Source of the DNA: Rhodanobacter sp. L36
GTDB taxonomy: Bacteria > Pseudomonadota > Gammaproteobacteria > Xanthomonadales > Rhodanobacteraceae
DNA length: 64,000 bases
Direction: 5' to 3'
NCBI RefSeq assembly: GCF_009765755.1
Contig: NZ_LMUV01000002.1
Span: 643,693 to 707,692 of the forward strand
In this document: positions 35,990-47,744 of the stretch, piece by piece
How positions within the stretch are numbered: position 1 is the stretch's first letter
Layout of the letters: each line of letters starts with the position of its first letter
Notes under the pieces: generated by a model
The model's input: only the letters and a program-made list of their open reading frames with translations
What the model was told of the DNA's origin: nothing
Database searches by the model: none
Position numbers and translations under genes: made by a program

Positions 35990-36877
35990 ATGCCGAGTCG
36001 TTTCTCATCGCAGCGCGGCGCGATTCTGGCGCTGCTCGCCACGCTCGCGTTGTGGTCGTACAGCTGGATCGTGATGAAGCAGGTGTTGGCACACGCCGGG
36101 CCTTTCGATTTCGCAGCGTTGCGCTACCTGCTCGGTGCGTCCGTTTTGTTCGCGGCACTGTTGTTGTCGCGACAATCGTTGCGTCCGCCACCCTTGTTGC
36201 CGACCGTGTTGATCGGGCTGTGCCAGACCGCGGCATTTCAGGGCCTGGAACAGTGGGCGTTGATCAGCGGAGGCGCCGGCCACGTGGCGTTGCTCGCGTA
36301 CACGATGCCGTTCTGGGCCGTGTTGCTCGCGTGGTTGATGATCGGCGAACGACCCACGCGTCGGCACTGGATCGGCATGGCGCTGGCGGCGGTCGGCCTG
36401 CTCTGCATCATCGAACCGTGGCGCAGCATGGGCAGTGCGACGAGCACGATCCTGGCGATCGCCGGCGGTGTGGCGTGGGCTGCCGGCACGGTGTTGAGCA
36501 AGCGCCTGATGCGCCGCACGTCGCCGCCGTTGCTGGCGTTGACCGCGTGGCAGATGCTTGCGGGCGGCGTTGCGCTCGGTATCGTCGCGCTGGTCGTGCC
36601 GCAGCGCGCGATCGAATGGAACGGCGCCTTCATCGGTGGCCTGATCTACAGCGTGGTGATGGCATCGAGCCTGGCGTGGTGGCTGTGGTCGATCGTGCTG
36701 CAGCGAATGTCCACCGCGGTGGCGAGCCTTTCCAGCCTCGGCGTGCCGATCATCAGCGTGTTGCTGGCGTGGCTGATCCTCCGCGAGCAGCCGACCATGA
36801 TGGAAGCGATCGGCATCGTGTTCGTGCTACTCGGGCTGGTCGCGGTCAGTGGTGTCGGAACGAAGCGCGCCGGCTGA
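35990..36877 (+). CDS. EamA/DMT-superfamily transporter
   Basis: 295 residues, about ten hydrophobic helices arranged as two EamA repeats (residues 12-140 and 155-288). Typical marks are LALWSYSWIVMKQVL in helix 1, the ALLAYTMPFWAVLLAWLMIGE segment closing the first repeat, and VPIISVLLAWLILREQP closing the second. Drug/metabolite exporters of this group often export amino acids or related metabolites; the substrate here is unknown. The dehydratase gene converges on it 30 bases downstream. Confidence 0.9.
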   Translation: MPSRFSSQRGAILALLATLALWSYSWIVMKQVLAHAGPFDFAALRYLLGASVLFAALLLSRQSLRPPPLLPTVLIGLCQTAAFQGLEQWALISGGAGHVALLAYTMPFWAVLLAWLMIGERPTRRHWIGMALAAVGLLCIIEPWRSMGSATSTILAIAGGVAWAAGTVLSKRLMRRTSPPLLALTAWQMLAGGVALGIVALVVPQRAIEWNGAFIGGLIYSVVMASSLAWWLWSIVLQRMSTAVASLSSLGVPIISVLLAWLILREQPTMMEAIGIVFVLLGLVAVSGVGTKRAG

Positions 36878-36907
36878 GTTTCGCATTCAGATATGGCAAC
36901 ACGGGAG

Positions 36908-37876
36908 TTACCAGGGAAGGTCGTGCAGATCCACGTTGCCGCCGGTGAGCACCACGCCAACGCGTTTGCCGGCGAACAAGTCGCGTCGCTTGAGTATCGC
37001 CGCGAACACCGTGGCGCTGGAAACTTCGACGACCTGCTTCAACTCCGACCACAGCAGCTGCATGGCCGCCACGGTATCCGCGTCCGCGACGGTGATGACC
37101 TGCACACGATAGGTGCGTAACGCATCGAGATTGCGCTCACCGATCAAGGCGCGCAGTCCGTCGCACAGCGTGTCGGGCACAACGCTGGCAACACGCGCAC
37201 CGTGCGCCAATGACTGCGCTGCGTCGTCGGCGCCTTGCGGTTCGGCACCGAACAACGTGATCGATGAATCGACACCGTGCGCGGCAATCGCGACGCCACT
37301 GGCGAGGCCGCCGCCGCCGACCGGCGTGATCAACGCGTCGAGTCCACCGGACTGACGCAGCAGTTCCAGCGCGAGCGTGCCCTGCCCGGCCATGACGCGC
37401 GTATCGGCATACGGGTGAACCATGATGGCGCCGGTAGCGCGTTGCACGTCGTGCGACATCGCCTCGCGCGCTGCCTGCGTCGGCGCGCAACGATGCAAGA
37501 TCGCACCGGCGCGCTCGATGGCTTCGACCTTCGCACGCACGGCGCCTTCCGGCACGACTACATGCGCGGCAATGCCGCGCGTCGCGGCAGCCAGTGCGAG
37601 CGCGTTGCCATGGTTGCCGGACGAATGCGTGACCACGCCACGGGCGGCTTCGTCATCGCTCAGCGACCACACCGCATTGCACGCACCACGAAACTTGAAC
37701 GCGCCGCCGCGCTGCAGGTTCTCGGATTTAAAATGCAGTTGCGCGCCGCTCAGTGCATCCAGCGCCGGGCTGCGAAGGATCGGCGTGACATACGCATGTG
37801 GCGCGATGCGCGCGGCCGCATCGCGAATCTGTTCGAGGCTTGGCAATGCATCGACGGCTGCAAGCTGCGCGCTCAT
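36908..37876 (-). CDS. PLP-dependent threonine/serine dehydratase family protein
   Basis: 322 residues, fold type II PLP enzyme: lysine in GGAFKFRGACNAVWSL, Ser loop THSSGNHGNALALAAA, phosphate loop TPVGGGGLASGVAI, and C-terminal VGVVLTGGNVDLHDLPW. It lacks ACT domains, so it belongs with catabolic dehydratases or serine racemases rather than IlvA. The reaction (threonine, serine or hydroxyaspartate) cannot be fixed by eye. ATG at 37876 overlaps the stop of the aldose-epimerase gene (ATGA), so the two are cotranscribed although they have no obvious shared pathway. Confidence 0.88.
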   Translation of the reverse strand: MSAQLAAVDALPSLEQIRDAAARIAPHAYVTPILRSPALDALSGAQLHFKSENLQRGGAFKFRGACNAVWSLSDDEAARGVVTHSSGNHGNALALAAATRGIAAHVVVPEGAVRAKVEAIERAGAILHRCAPTQAAREAMSHDVQRATGAIMVHPYADTRVMAGQGTLALELLRQSGGLDALITPVGGGGLASGVAIAAHGVDSSITLFGAEPQGADDAAQSLAHGARVASVVPDTLCDGLRALIGERNLDALRTYRVQVITVADADTVAAMQLLWSELKQVVEVSSATVFAAILKRRDLFAGKRVGVVLTGGNVDLHDLPW

Positions 37877-38874
37877 GAGCGCTCGATCTCCACGCCGCAA
37901 CGAAAGCGGCGCTCGGCGCCGGGCAGCAGGCGGATCGCATCGGCGCAGTCGGGACGATCGAACGCATTGGCCATGCTTTCCATCGGCTCCAGCGCGACCG
38001 AGCGCCGCACGTCGCGACTCGCCGTATCGGCGGTGAATGCATGCATCAGGCCGTGCTCCTGCCACACCGCAATGCCGAGGCCGTTGGATGGATTGCGCAG
38101 GTGCGTGCGGATGCGGCCATCGGCATCGGCATCGAGGTCGGTGTATTCCTGATCGATGACGGCGTTGCCGATCGCACGAAGCTCGCGAAAATCCAGCGCG
38201 GGCACATCGTCCAGCGGCACGTAGGTCGCCGCCCCGGGCAGAGCGATCAGGTTGGCGTCGGTGCGGATCATCGTCTGCGCGGGAATCCGCAATTGCCACT
38301 CATCAACGACGCTGCTGTTGGCGAGACGAAAGTACGGATGCCAGCCGAAGAAACACGGCGCGGCACTGTCGCCGACGTTGTGCATGTGGACATCGAGTGT
38401 GAGGCCGACCGCGTCGAGCGTGAAGGTGACCGCCAGATCGATCGAGTGCGGATAACCCGGCTGCGGGCGAATTGCGTCGGTCGTCAACGTCACGCTTGCG
38501 CGTTCGTCGTCGGACATGATCGAGGCAATACTGAAATCGACACCGCGCACGAAGCCGTGGCGGCTGGCGCGCTGATCACCGGTGACGCCGGGTTGAAGAT
38601 CTTCGAATCGACCATCGTAGGTGTAGCGCGCGTCGTCGATGCGGCCAGCGAACGGCACCATGATCGCGAATCGCGAACCAGGACGGCTGGCGATTTCCGC
38701 AGCGTCGCGATAGCCGTCGGCGAGGTCGTGCGTGACGCCATCGATGGTCACTTCGAACTTCAGCAAGGTGGCGCCATGGCACGCGATGCTCACGCGCCGC
38801 GCGTTGTCGACATCCTCAAGAACCACGATCGGCTGGTTGCCTATGGAGGCGCGGGTTGCGGCGTAATGGCCCAT
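37873..38874 (-). CDS. Aldose 1-epimerase family protein
   Basis: 333 residues of the galactose-mutarotase fold. SRFAIMVPFAGRIDDARYTY contains the conserved N/D-R substrate segment (here GRIDD instead of GRI/A-N), SRHGFVRGVDF holds the first catalytic His, and CFFGWHPYFRLA the second. The C-terminal VALEPMESMANAFDRPDCA carries the catalytic Glu region. It interconverts anomers of an aldose or acts on a sugar phosphate; the substrate is unknown. GGCAGGAGAATTCG precedes the ATG. Divergent from pepN, with 65 bases between. Confidence 0.88.
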   Translation of the reverse strand: MGHYAATRASIGNQPIVVLEDVDNARRVSIACHGATLLKFEVTIDGVTHDLADGYRDAAEIASRPGSRFAIMVPFAGRIDDARYTYDGRFEDLQPGVTGDQRASRHGFVRGVDFSIASIMSDDERASVTLTTDAIRPQPGYPHSIDLAVTFTLDAVGLTLDVHMHNVGDSAAPCFFGWHPYFRLANSSVVDEWQLRIPAQTMIRTDANLIALPGAATYVPLDDVPALDFRELRAIGNAVIDQEYTDLDADADGRIRTHLRNPSNGLGIAVWQEHGLMHAFTADTASRDVRRSVALEPMESMANAFDRPDCADAIRLLPGAERRFRCGVEIERS

Positions 38875-38939
38875 CGAATTCTCCTGCCATTGAAAGCCGT
38901 CATGTTAGCCTGCCCGCCTCCGATTTCATTGTTGCCTCC

Positions 38940-41579
38940 ATGAACGACACGCAAGAAAACGCGGCGATCCGCCTGGCCGACTACCGCGCACCCGCCTGGC
39001 ACGTCGATTCCATCGAGATGGATTTCGACCTCGATATCGAGAGCAGCGAATTGTCGACCCGCCTGCTGCTCCGCCGCGATCCGGCGCAGGATTCACCATT
39101 GCGATTGAACGGCGAGAATCTCGAACTGCTTTCGATCGCGCTGGATGGAAAGACACTTGATGCCGACGCTTATCGCTTCGTTGACGATCTGCTCGAAATC
39201 GACAATGCGCGCGACGGCAGCGTGCTGGAAACGCGCGTGCGATTGCGGCCGGCCGCAAACACGGCGCTGGAAGGTCTTTATCTTTCCGGCTCGCACGACG
39301 CCGGATTCCTGTTGACGCAATGCGAAGCGGAAGGTTTCCGGCACATCACGTTTTTTCCCGATCGCCCCGACGTGCAATCGCGCTACACGGTGACGTTGCG
39401 CGCGAATCGCGAGCGCTTTCCGGTATTGCTGGCCGGCGGCAATCCGGATGGCGTGGGTGATCTGGACAATGGCTGGCATTGGGTCCGGTTCGTCGATCCG
39501 CATCCGAAACCGAGTTACCTGTTCGCGCTGGTCGCCGGCCGTCTCGATAAAATCACGCGCGATTACGTGACTGCCGACGGTCGTAAGGTCGTGCTGAATA
39601 TCTGGGCCGAGTCCGACGCGATCGATCGCTGTCATTACGCAATGGATGCGCTCGAGCGTTCGATGCGCTGGGATGAACGGGCGTTCGGCCGCAACTACGA
39701 CCTGGATGTTTTCCATATCGTCGCCACGCACGATTTCAACATGGGCGCGATGGAGAACAAGGGCCTCAACATCTTCAACGCGAAGTACTTGCTGGCCGAC
39801 CAGGACAGCAGCACCGACGACGAGTACCGTCACGTCGAGGCGGTGGTCGCGCACGAGTATTTCCACAACTGGAGTGGCAACCGGGTGACTTGTCGCGACT
39901 GGTTCCAGTTGTCGCTGAAGGAAGGCCTGACGGTATTTCGCGAACAAAGTTTTTCGGCCGACATGAATTCCGCACCGCTGAAACGCATCGAGGACGTATC
40001 GCTGTTGCGTCGTGCGCAGTTCCCCGAGGATGCCGGCCCGATCGCTCATCCGGTGCGGCCCGCGCAATACAGCGAGATCAACAATTTCTACACCGCGACC
40101 GTGTACGAGAAAGGCGCCGAACTGGTGCGCATGCTTTCTGGGCATCTCGGCAAGCAGGGATTCCGGCGCGGCATGGATCTATATTTCGAACGCAACGATG
40201 GTCGCGCCGCGACGCTGGAGGATTTTCTCGGCTCGTTGGGCGAGGCCAATCAGGTGGATCTGATGCCGTATCTCGCCTGGTATGCACAGGCGGGCACGCC
40301 ACGACTGAAGGCCGAAGGCCGCCACGATGCCGAGAGCCGCACCTATACGCTTCGCCTTATTCAACATGGCTCGAACGGTCATGAGGAGAAGCCCGCGCTG
40401 CCGATTCCGGTCAAGGTGGGGCTGTTCGATCGTGATGGCGAAATGCTCGACCTGCATATGGACGGCCAAACGTCCCACGGCGAAAAAGAGACAGTCGTCT
40501 TGCTGGATCAGGCGCAAGCGTCATTCGTTTTCCGCGACGTGGTCGAAGCACCGGTGCCATCGTTGTTGCGCGGTTTCTCCGCGCCGGTGATTCTGGAATA
40601 CGAATACGCACCGGCCGAACTGGCGTTGCTGCTGGCTCACGATCCCGATGGTTTCAATCAATGGGAAGCCGGCCAGCAACTGGCGTGTCGCGCTTACGAA
40701 AACCTTCGCGATGGCGTCGCGGACGACGCGTTGATCGCATGGACCGATGCGCTGGCGCTGCTCTTTGAAGCGACGGAGATCGACCAGGCACTGTTGGCCG
40801 ATCTGCTGACGCCACCGGGTGAAATTGAACTGGCCGAGCGCGAGGCGTCAGTTGATCCGCAGCGCATTCATGCGCTACATCGGCAGCTTCAACTCAGACT
40901 CGCCGAACGCATTGGCGCTCGCGCACTGGCAGAAAAATACGAGATGCTGCACAAGTGCAGCACAATCAAACTCGATGCGACGAGTCAGGCGCAGCGTCGA
41001 CTCAAACGCCGCACGCTGGAATTGCTGGGGCTGGTCGATAGCGCCGAAACGCAACGGCGGGCCGTCACGCAGTATCGCGAAGCGCCGGGGATGACGGATC
41101 GACTCGCGGCTCTCAATGTCTTGTTGCGTAGTGATGCGCCGCAAGCCGGGTCTGCCGTGGCGCAATATCGGGCGCGCTATGCAGATAACGCACTTGCACT
41201 CGACAAGTGGTTCGCCCTGCAGGCGCAGGTACCCGGGGATGCGACGCTCGATCGCGTAAAGATGCTGGAACAGGATGCTTCGTTTACCTTGCGCAATCCG
41301 AATCGCGTGCAGTCACTGTTCGGCGCATTCGTACGCGGAAACCCCAGCGGCTTTCACCGCGCGGATGGTGCGGGTTATCGACTGCTGGCCGATCGGTTGC
41401 TTGGGCTCGATGCGCTGAATCCGCAGGTCGCGGCGCGATTGGCGACTGCGTTCAACGGCTGGCAGAGACTGGAGCCGTGTCGGCGCGAACTGGCGCATGC
41501 GGTCATCAGCGAACTAGCCGGTAACGACGCGCTATCCCGTAACCTCTCGGAAATCATCGTCAGCATGATGCAAGGCTGA
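38940..41579 (+). CDS. pepN: Aminopeptidase N (PepN)
   Basis: M1-family zinc aminopeptidase, cytoplasmic, removing N-terminal residues from peptides. 879 residues. The substrate-anchoring GAMENKGLN is followed by zinc site HEYFHNW (His305, Glu306, His309), close to E. coli positions, with the third ligand in LKEGLTVFREQ. C-terminal DUF3458-type superhelix follows. The annotated start ATG 38940 reads MNDTQENAAIRLADY, as in homologues; the frame is open upstream but uninformative. Ends 62 bases from a convergent small gene. Confidence 0.96.
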   Translation: MNDTQENAAIRLADYRAPAWHVDSIEMDFDLDIESSELSTRLLLRRDPAQDSPLRLNGENLELLSIALDGKTLDADAYRFVDDLLEIDNARDGSVLETRVRLRPAANTALEGLYLSGSHDAGFLLTQCEAEGFRHITFFPDRPDVQSRYTVTLRANRERFPVLLAGGNPDGVGDLDNGWHWVRFVDPHPKPSYLFALVAGRLDKITRDYVTADGRKVVLNIWAESDAIDRCHYAMDALERSMRWDERAFGRNYDLDVFHIVATHDFNMGAMENKGLNIFNAKYLLADQDSSTDDEYRHVEAVVAHEYFHNWSGNRVTCRDWFQLSLKEGLTVFREQSFSADMNSAPLKRIEDVSLLRRAQFPEDAGPIAHPVRPAQYSEINNFYTATVYEKGAELVRMLSGHLGKQGFRRGMDLYFERNDGRAATLEDFLGSLGEANQVDLMPYLAWYAQAGTPRLKAEGRHDAESRTYTLRLIQHGSNGHEEKPALPIPVKVGLFDRDGEMLDLHMDGQTSHGEKETVVLLDQAQASFVFRDVVEAPVPSLLRGFSAPVILEYEYAPAELALLLAHDPDGFNQWEAGQQLACRAYENLRDGVADDALIAWTDALALLFEATEIDQALLADLLTPPGEIELAEREASVDPQRIHALHRQLQLRLAERIGARALAEKYEMLHKCSTIKLDATSQAQRRLKRRTLELLGLVDSAETQRRAVTQYREAPGMTDRLAALNVLLRSDAPQAGSAVAQYRARYADNALALDKWFALQAQVPGDATLDRVKMLEQDASFTLRNPNRVQSLFGAFVRGNPSGFHRADGAGYRLLADRLLGLDALNPQVAARLATAFNGWQRLEPCRRELAHAVISELAGNDALSRNLSEIIVSMMQG

Positions 41580-41610
41580 TCGATGCGAAGCAGGCCACTG
41601 ATTGCATTCA

Positions 41611-41630
41611 GCATGGCGAGCTTGCCATGC
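41611..41630. terminator. Hairpin between convergent pepN and the small gene
   Basis: GCATGGC, loop GAGCTT, GCCATGC: a 7-bp perfect stem in the 62-base gap. No T-run on either side; possibly a weak bidirectional end signal. Confidence 0.35.
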
Positions 41631-41641
41631 AAAGGAAACAA

Positions 41642-41827
41642 TCAGACGGCCAGATGATCCAGCGCTTCGAGCAGGCTTTGCATGCGCGATTCGAGATCGG
41701 GTTCGATCACGCTGCGCTGGCTTTCGTCGTAGTCGTTGAGGTTGTCCATGGCCATCTCGACCTCGCCAAGTTCGACGAGCAGATCGTGGCGCGGATAAAC
41801 CGGTTGGAAATCGAAACTCATGTCCAT
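41642..41827 (-). CDS. Small acidic protein, 61 residues
   Basis: Starts MDMSFDFQPVYPRHDLLVEL and ends ESRMQSLLEALDHLAV; strongly acidic and probably helical, with no signal peptide or membrane helix. A strong ribosome site GGGGGAAG lies four bases before the ATG on the minus strand, and a perfect TGTGA-N6-TCACA site lies 51 bases upstream, so this short frame is very likely a real, regulated gene. No family recognised. Partner-binding or regulatory roles are common for such proteins, but nothing specific can be claimed. Confidence 0.65.
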   Translation of the reverse strand: MDMSFDFQPVYPRHDLLVELGEVEMAMDNLNDYDESQRSVIEPDLESRMQSLLEALDHLAV

Positions 41828-41877
41828 GTCGCTTCCCCCTGAAGTGGTGAGAAGGGAAATGCAATGGCCGTGCCAAA

Positions 41878-41893
41878 TGTGATCCGCATCACA
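41878..41893. promoter_or_regulatory. Perfect Clp/CRP site TGTGA-N6-TCACA
   Basis: TGTGATCCGCATCACA, preceded by AAA as in the CRP consensus. Xanthomonads use the CRP-like protein Clp at the same TGTGA-N6-TCACA sequence. The site lies 51 bases upstream of the 61-residue gene (minus strand) and about 120 bases upstream of the candidate small RNA (plus strand), so it could control either. Confidence 0.65.
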
Positions 41894-42012
41894 CGCACTT
41901 ACTGGCTGCGCCCACAGGACTGACGCACCACGTCAGCAGCTGCCACGAGTCGACACAAAATCCCTTTTCAGTCACCCGTTGTTCACGCACTTGCGGTAAA
42001 TATCAAACCTCG

Positions 42013-42164
42013 CCCGGGCCGCAGTCAGCGACCCGGACGCAACGATTTCGCTTTCTGGCGCCCGGCAATACGGTCATCCTGGATTCCCCCTGTTCCTGAG
42101 ACCGCCCGGCGCCAGATCTACATAGACAAGACCCCGCGGTGCATGCCGCGGGGTCTTGTCGTTT
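42013..42164 (+). ncRNA. Candidate small RNA with a C-rich loop
   Basis: No coding frame with family features. TTGTTC (41979) and TATCAA (42001) at 16-bp spacing give a possible promoter with a start near 42013. Structure: CCGGG/CCCGG hairpin near the 5' end. Then TCTGGCGCC pairs with GGCGCCAGA about 60 bases apart, an inner GGTC/GACC pairing and a loop containing TTCCCCCTGTTCC. It ends in the 15-bp hairpin at 42125-42160. C-rich loops of this kind occur in Xanthomonas sRNAs such as sX13, which pair with G-rich ribosome sites. I cannot claim homology, and the exact 5' end is a guess. Confidence 0.45.
42125..42164 (+). terminator. Very strong hairpin, probable terminator
   Basis: GACAAGACCCCGCGG, loop TGCATG, CCGCGGGGTCTTGTC: a perfect 15-bp stem, followed by GTTTC. 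The T-tract is weak but stem stability is high. It closes the candidate small RNA and insulates mnmG. Confidence 0.65.
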
Positions 42165-42181
42165 CAGCCTCCACAAAAGGC

Positions 42182-42205
42182 GACGGCACCCCGAAGGGTG
42201 CCGTC
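42182..42205 (+). terminator. Second hairpin, GACGGCACCC-CGAA-GGGTGCCGTC
   Basis: A perfect 10-bp stem with a CGAA tetraloop, 21 bases after the previous hairpin, then ATTGCTACCTTTCCT. Either a back-up terminator or part of the mnmG upstream region. The 200 bases from here to mnmG also contain GATCGAAC/GTTCGATC (8 bp) and no gene that I can support. Confidence 0.5.
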
Positions 42206-42403
42206 ATTGCTACCTTTCCTGGTACGCGATCGAACCCCTGTCCGTTCGATCTCGGCGCGCGTGTCGCGCAGCGTCTGCCCTTGAAAGTGCAAGATTGAAG
42301 AAGCAGGAAGCGTGCCACTCCCGGCCGCCGAAATCGCAATCAGCACATTGGCGGTACCATGGCGCCCCTGCGCGTCACCTTTTTGCTCTGTCAGGTCAGT
42401 TCG

Positions 42404-44281
42404 ATGCATCACCCGACCCACTACGACGTCATCGTGATCGGTGGCGGCCACGCCGGCACCGAGGCGGCGCTCGCCGCTGCGCGAACCGGTGCGCGTACGC
42501 TGCTGCTCAGCCACAACATCGAAACCATCGGGCAGATGAGCTGCAACCCGGCGATCGGCGGCATCGGCAAGGGTCACCTGGTCAAGGAGATCGATGCACT
42601 CGGCGGTGCGATGGCCCACGCCGCCGACCTTGCTGGCATCCAGTGGCGCACGTTGAACGCGTCGAAGGGCCCGGCCGTACGCGCCACGCGCTGCCAGGCT
42701 GATCGCGCGCTCTACAAGGCGGCGATCCGGCAGATCGTCGAGTCGGAGCCGAATCTCGATTTGTTCCAGCAGTCGGTGGACGATCTGATCATCGAGAACG
42801 GACGCGTCACCGGCGTGGTCACGCAGATGGGGCTTTCGTTTCGCGCGAATGCCGTGGTGCTCACCGCGGGGACGTTTCTCGCGGGCAAGATCCATATCGG
42901 GCCGGCACAATACGCAGGTGGCAGGGCGGGCGATCCGCCGGCCAGCGCGCTCGCGCAGAAACTGCGCGAGCTGCCGATCGCCGCCGATCGTCTGAAAACC
43001 GGCACGCCGCCACGGATCGACATGCGCAGCGTGAATTTCGACGGATTGGAAGAGCAGCCGGGCGACAATCCGGCGCCGGTGTTTTCCTATCTCGGTTCGC
43101 GCAGCGAACATCCGCGCCAGGTGAGCTGCTGGATCACGCACACCAGCGAGCAGACCCACGACCTGATCCGCGGCGCGCTGGATCGCTCACCGCTGTATAC
43201 CGGGCAGATCGAAGGCGTTGGCCCGCGTTACTGCCCGTCGATCGAGGACAAGGTGGTGCGTTTCGCCGAGAAGAATTCGCACCAGATCTTCATCGAACCC
43301 GAAGGGCTGGACACGTTCGAGATTTATCCCAACGGCATCTCGACATCGCTCCCTTTCGACGTGCAGCTTGCGCTAGTGCGTTCGATCAAGGGCTTCGAAA
43401 ACGCGCACATCACGCGGCCGGGATATGCCATTGAATACGACTACTTCGATCCGCGCGGCTTGCAGCCGTGGCTGGAGACGAAGGCGATCGCCGGACTGTA
43501 CTTCGCCGGACAGATCAACGGCACCACCGGTTATGAAGAAGCCGGCGCGCAAGGCCTCATCGCCGGATTGAATGCCGCCCGCGCGACGCGTGGCGAAGCG
43601 CCGTGGTTTCCGCGCCGCGACGAGGCGTACATCGGCGTGCTGATCGATGACCTCACCAGCAACGGCACCATCGAGCCCTATCGCATGTTCACTTCGCGCG
43701 CGGAGTATCGGTTGCATCTGCGCGAGGACAATGCGGATTTGCGCCTGAGCGAGACAGGTCACGCGCTGGGCGTCGTGCCACAGGCGCGCTTCGAGGCGAT
43801 GCTGACGAAACGCGAAGCGGTCGAGCGCGAAACCCAACGGCTTGGCACATTGTGGTCAGCACCGAACAATGCATTGGGCGCCGCGATCGAACGCCAACTC
43901 GGCGTAGTCGTCAGCCGCGAAACCAGCGCGCTGGATTTGCTGCGCCGACCAGAGCTCAACTACACGAAACTCATGAGCGTCGATGGCCTTGGTCCGGCGG
44001 TATCGAGCGACGATGTCGCCGCCCAGGTCGAAGTGCAGGTGAAGTACGCCGGCTATCTCGAGCGGCAGCGCGAGGAGATCGATCGTCAGCGCCGACACGA
44101 ACACACCGGCATTCCATCGAACTTCGACTACGACAAGGTGCGCGGGCTTTCGGCCGAAGTTCTGCTCAAGCTCAAGCGAACGCTGCCGGCGACGATCGGT
44201 CAGGCCGCGCGCGTCAGCGGTGTGACACCCTCAGCGATTTCGTTGCTGCTGGTGCATCTCAAGCGACGCAACGCGGCCTGA
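42404..44281 (+). CDS. mnmG: tRNA uridine-5-carboxymethylaminomethyl modification enzyme MnmG (GidA)
   Basis: FAD-dependent partner of MnmE that modifies U34 of tRNAs reading two-fold codons. 625 residues. FAD-binding [20 protein letters not shown] at the N-terminus, the [16 protein letters not shown] block, Cys-containing segment ending [19 protein letters not shown], and [21 protein letters not shown] are all present. The helical C-terminal domain binds MnmE and tRNA. ATG at 42404 reads [16 protein letters not shown] single gene here; mnmE is not in the window. Confidence 0.97.
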   Translation: MHHPTHYDVIVIGGGHAGTEAALAAARTGARTLLLSHNIETIGQMSCNPAIGGIGKGHLVKEIDALGGAMAHAADLAGIQWRTLNASKGPAVRATRCQADRALYKAAIRQIVESEPNLDLFQQSVDDLIIENGRVTGVVTQMGLSFRANAVVLTAGTFLAGKIHIGPAQYAGGRAGDPPASALAQKLRELPIAADRLKTGTPPRIDMRSVNFDGLEEQPGDNPAPVFSYLGSRSEHPRQVSCWITHTSEQTHDLIRGALDRSPLYTGQIEGVGPRYCPSIEDKVVRFAEKNSHQIFIEPEGLDTFEIYPNGISTSLPFDVQLALVRSIKGFENAHITRPGYAIEYDYFDPRGLQPWLETKAIAGLYFAGQINGTTGYEEAGAQGLIAGLNAARATRGEAPWFPRRDEAYIGVLIDDLTSNGTIEPYRMFTSRAEYRLHLREDNADLRLSETGHALGVVPQARFEAMLTKREAVERETQRLGTLWSAPNNALGAAIERQLGVVVSRETSALDLLRRPELNYTKLMSVDGLGPAVSSDDVAAQVEVQVKYAGYLERQREEIDRQRRHEHTGIPSNFDYDKVRGLSAEVLLKLKRTLPATIGQAARVSGVTPSAISLLLVHLKRRNAA

Positions 44282-44402
44282 GGGCGCATGAGCGAAACGC
44301 TGCGTCCGTAACGTCCGCGGCTAGAGACTTCGGGACCGATGGCCTACGGCTTCTCATGGGCTCGTGGCATCATTCGGCTTTCACCAGCATGGGGAGCGCG
44401 CA

Positions 44403-45173
44403 ATGGAAATCTGGATCGGTCGTGATGGCGAGCGACATGGGCCGTACAAGGAAGACGACGTGCGCCAGTGGTTGCGCAGCGGACAGGTCAGTCGCGATGA
44501 CCTGGCGTGGTACGAAGGGCTTGCCGATTGGCAGCCGCTGTCCGTGCTGTTTCCGGATGTGGTACCGGATGCATCCGCTGCTCCCGCAACACCGATGGCA
44601 GCCACTCCCTTGCCGCAAACCACGACGGCAGCGCTGGAGGATCACGCAGGTTTCTGGAAACGCGTGGCAGCTTACATCCTCGACTTCATCATCCTGCTGA
44701 TTCCCAGCACCATCATTCAAAAGATGATGGGAAGTGACGCAGCGCAGGAAACCATGAAGCAGACCATCATGGCGACTCCCAACGACATGCAGGTGTTTGT
44801 CGCTGCGTACCAACAGTACTACGCCACCATGTGGCCTGCCTTGCTCATCGTTACCGTGGTGACGTGGATTTATTTCGCTGCATGTGAAAGTTCGACCTGG
44901 CAGGCGACCGTCGGAAAGCTGGCGCTGGGTATCCGCGTAGTGGACGAACAAGGCGGGCGCATTTCATTTCTGCGCGCGACTGGACGGTTCTTTGCGAAAT
45001 ACCTCAGCAGCCTGATCATTCTCATCGGCTTCCTGATGGTCGCGTGGACACGGCGCAAGCAAGGCTTGCACGACATCATCTGCAACACGTTGGTCCTGAA
45101 CGGTCGCGCCAGCGAATTCAAACCAACGGCCCCCTCTTCGACATCGGGCGGCAGCAATACTTTCAGCGCCTGA
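44403..45173 (+). CDS. GYF_2-RDD family membrane protein
   Basis: 256 residues. Residues 1-50 ([39 protein letters not shown]) form a GYF_2 domain, a small peptide-binding module facing the cytoplasm. After a Pro/Thr linker, residues 80-235 are an RDD domain with [19 protein letters not shown], a second helix near [17 protein letters not shown], and a third ([16 protein letters not shown]). GGGGAG precedes the ATG. The function of RDD proteins is mostly unknown, some being ion transporters or scaffolds. It stands alone with a strong terminator. Confidence 0.88.
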   Translation: MEIWIGRDGERHGPYKEDDVRQWLRSGQVSRDDLAWYEGLADWQPLSVLFPDVVPDASAAPATPMAATPLPQTTTAALEDHAGFWKRVAAYILDFIILLIPSTIIQKMMGSDAAQETMKQTIMATPNDMQVFVAAYQQYYATMWPALLIVTVVTWIYFAACESSTWQATVGKLALGIRVVDEQGGRISFLRATGRFFAKYLSSLIILIGFLMVAWTRRKQGLHDIICNTLVLNGRASEFKPTAPSSTSGGSNTFSA

Positions 45174-45190
45174 TCAAGTGTGGACCCATG

Positions 45191-45224
45191 CGGCGCCGGA
45201 GCCACGCTCCGGCGCCGTTTTCTT
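45191..45224 (+). terminator. Intrinsic terminator after the RDD gene
   Basis: CGGCGCCGGAGC, loop CAC, GCTCCGGCGCCG, then TTTTCTT: a perfect 12-bp stem with a T-tract, a classical rho-independent terminator. Confidence 0.9.
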
Positions 45225-45319
45225 GTGCCATATCCAACTGCGTCGATGCGACCGCTTGTTATCATCGACGGCTATTACCGATCCGACGCGCTTCATCATC
45301 CAAGGAATTGATCGTCTCC

Positions 45320-47647
<2,328 letters not shown>

Positions 47648-47744
47648 GCGGCCGCGCGTTGCGATGCAGCATGCGCTTCCGTATGGGGTGCATTAACGTA
47701 ACGAACATATAACAAGGCCATTCCGGCCCAGGGAGTGTTAACCC

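Noticed and set aside
42206-42262. tRNA-like GATCGAAC/GTTCGATC near a T-loop-like GTTCGATC
   Set aside because: No acceptor stem, anticodon arm or D arm could be fitted on either strand.
42118-42339. A 73-codon minus-strand frame over the two hairpins before mnmG
   Set aside because: It simply reads through palindromic DNA and ends in hairpin arms; no ribosome site or family resemblance.
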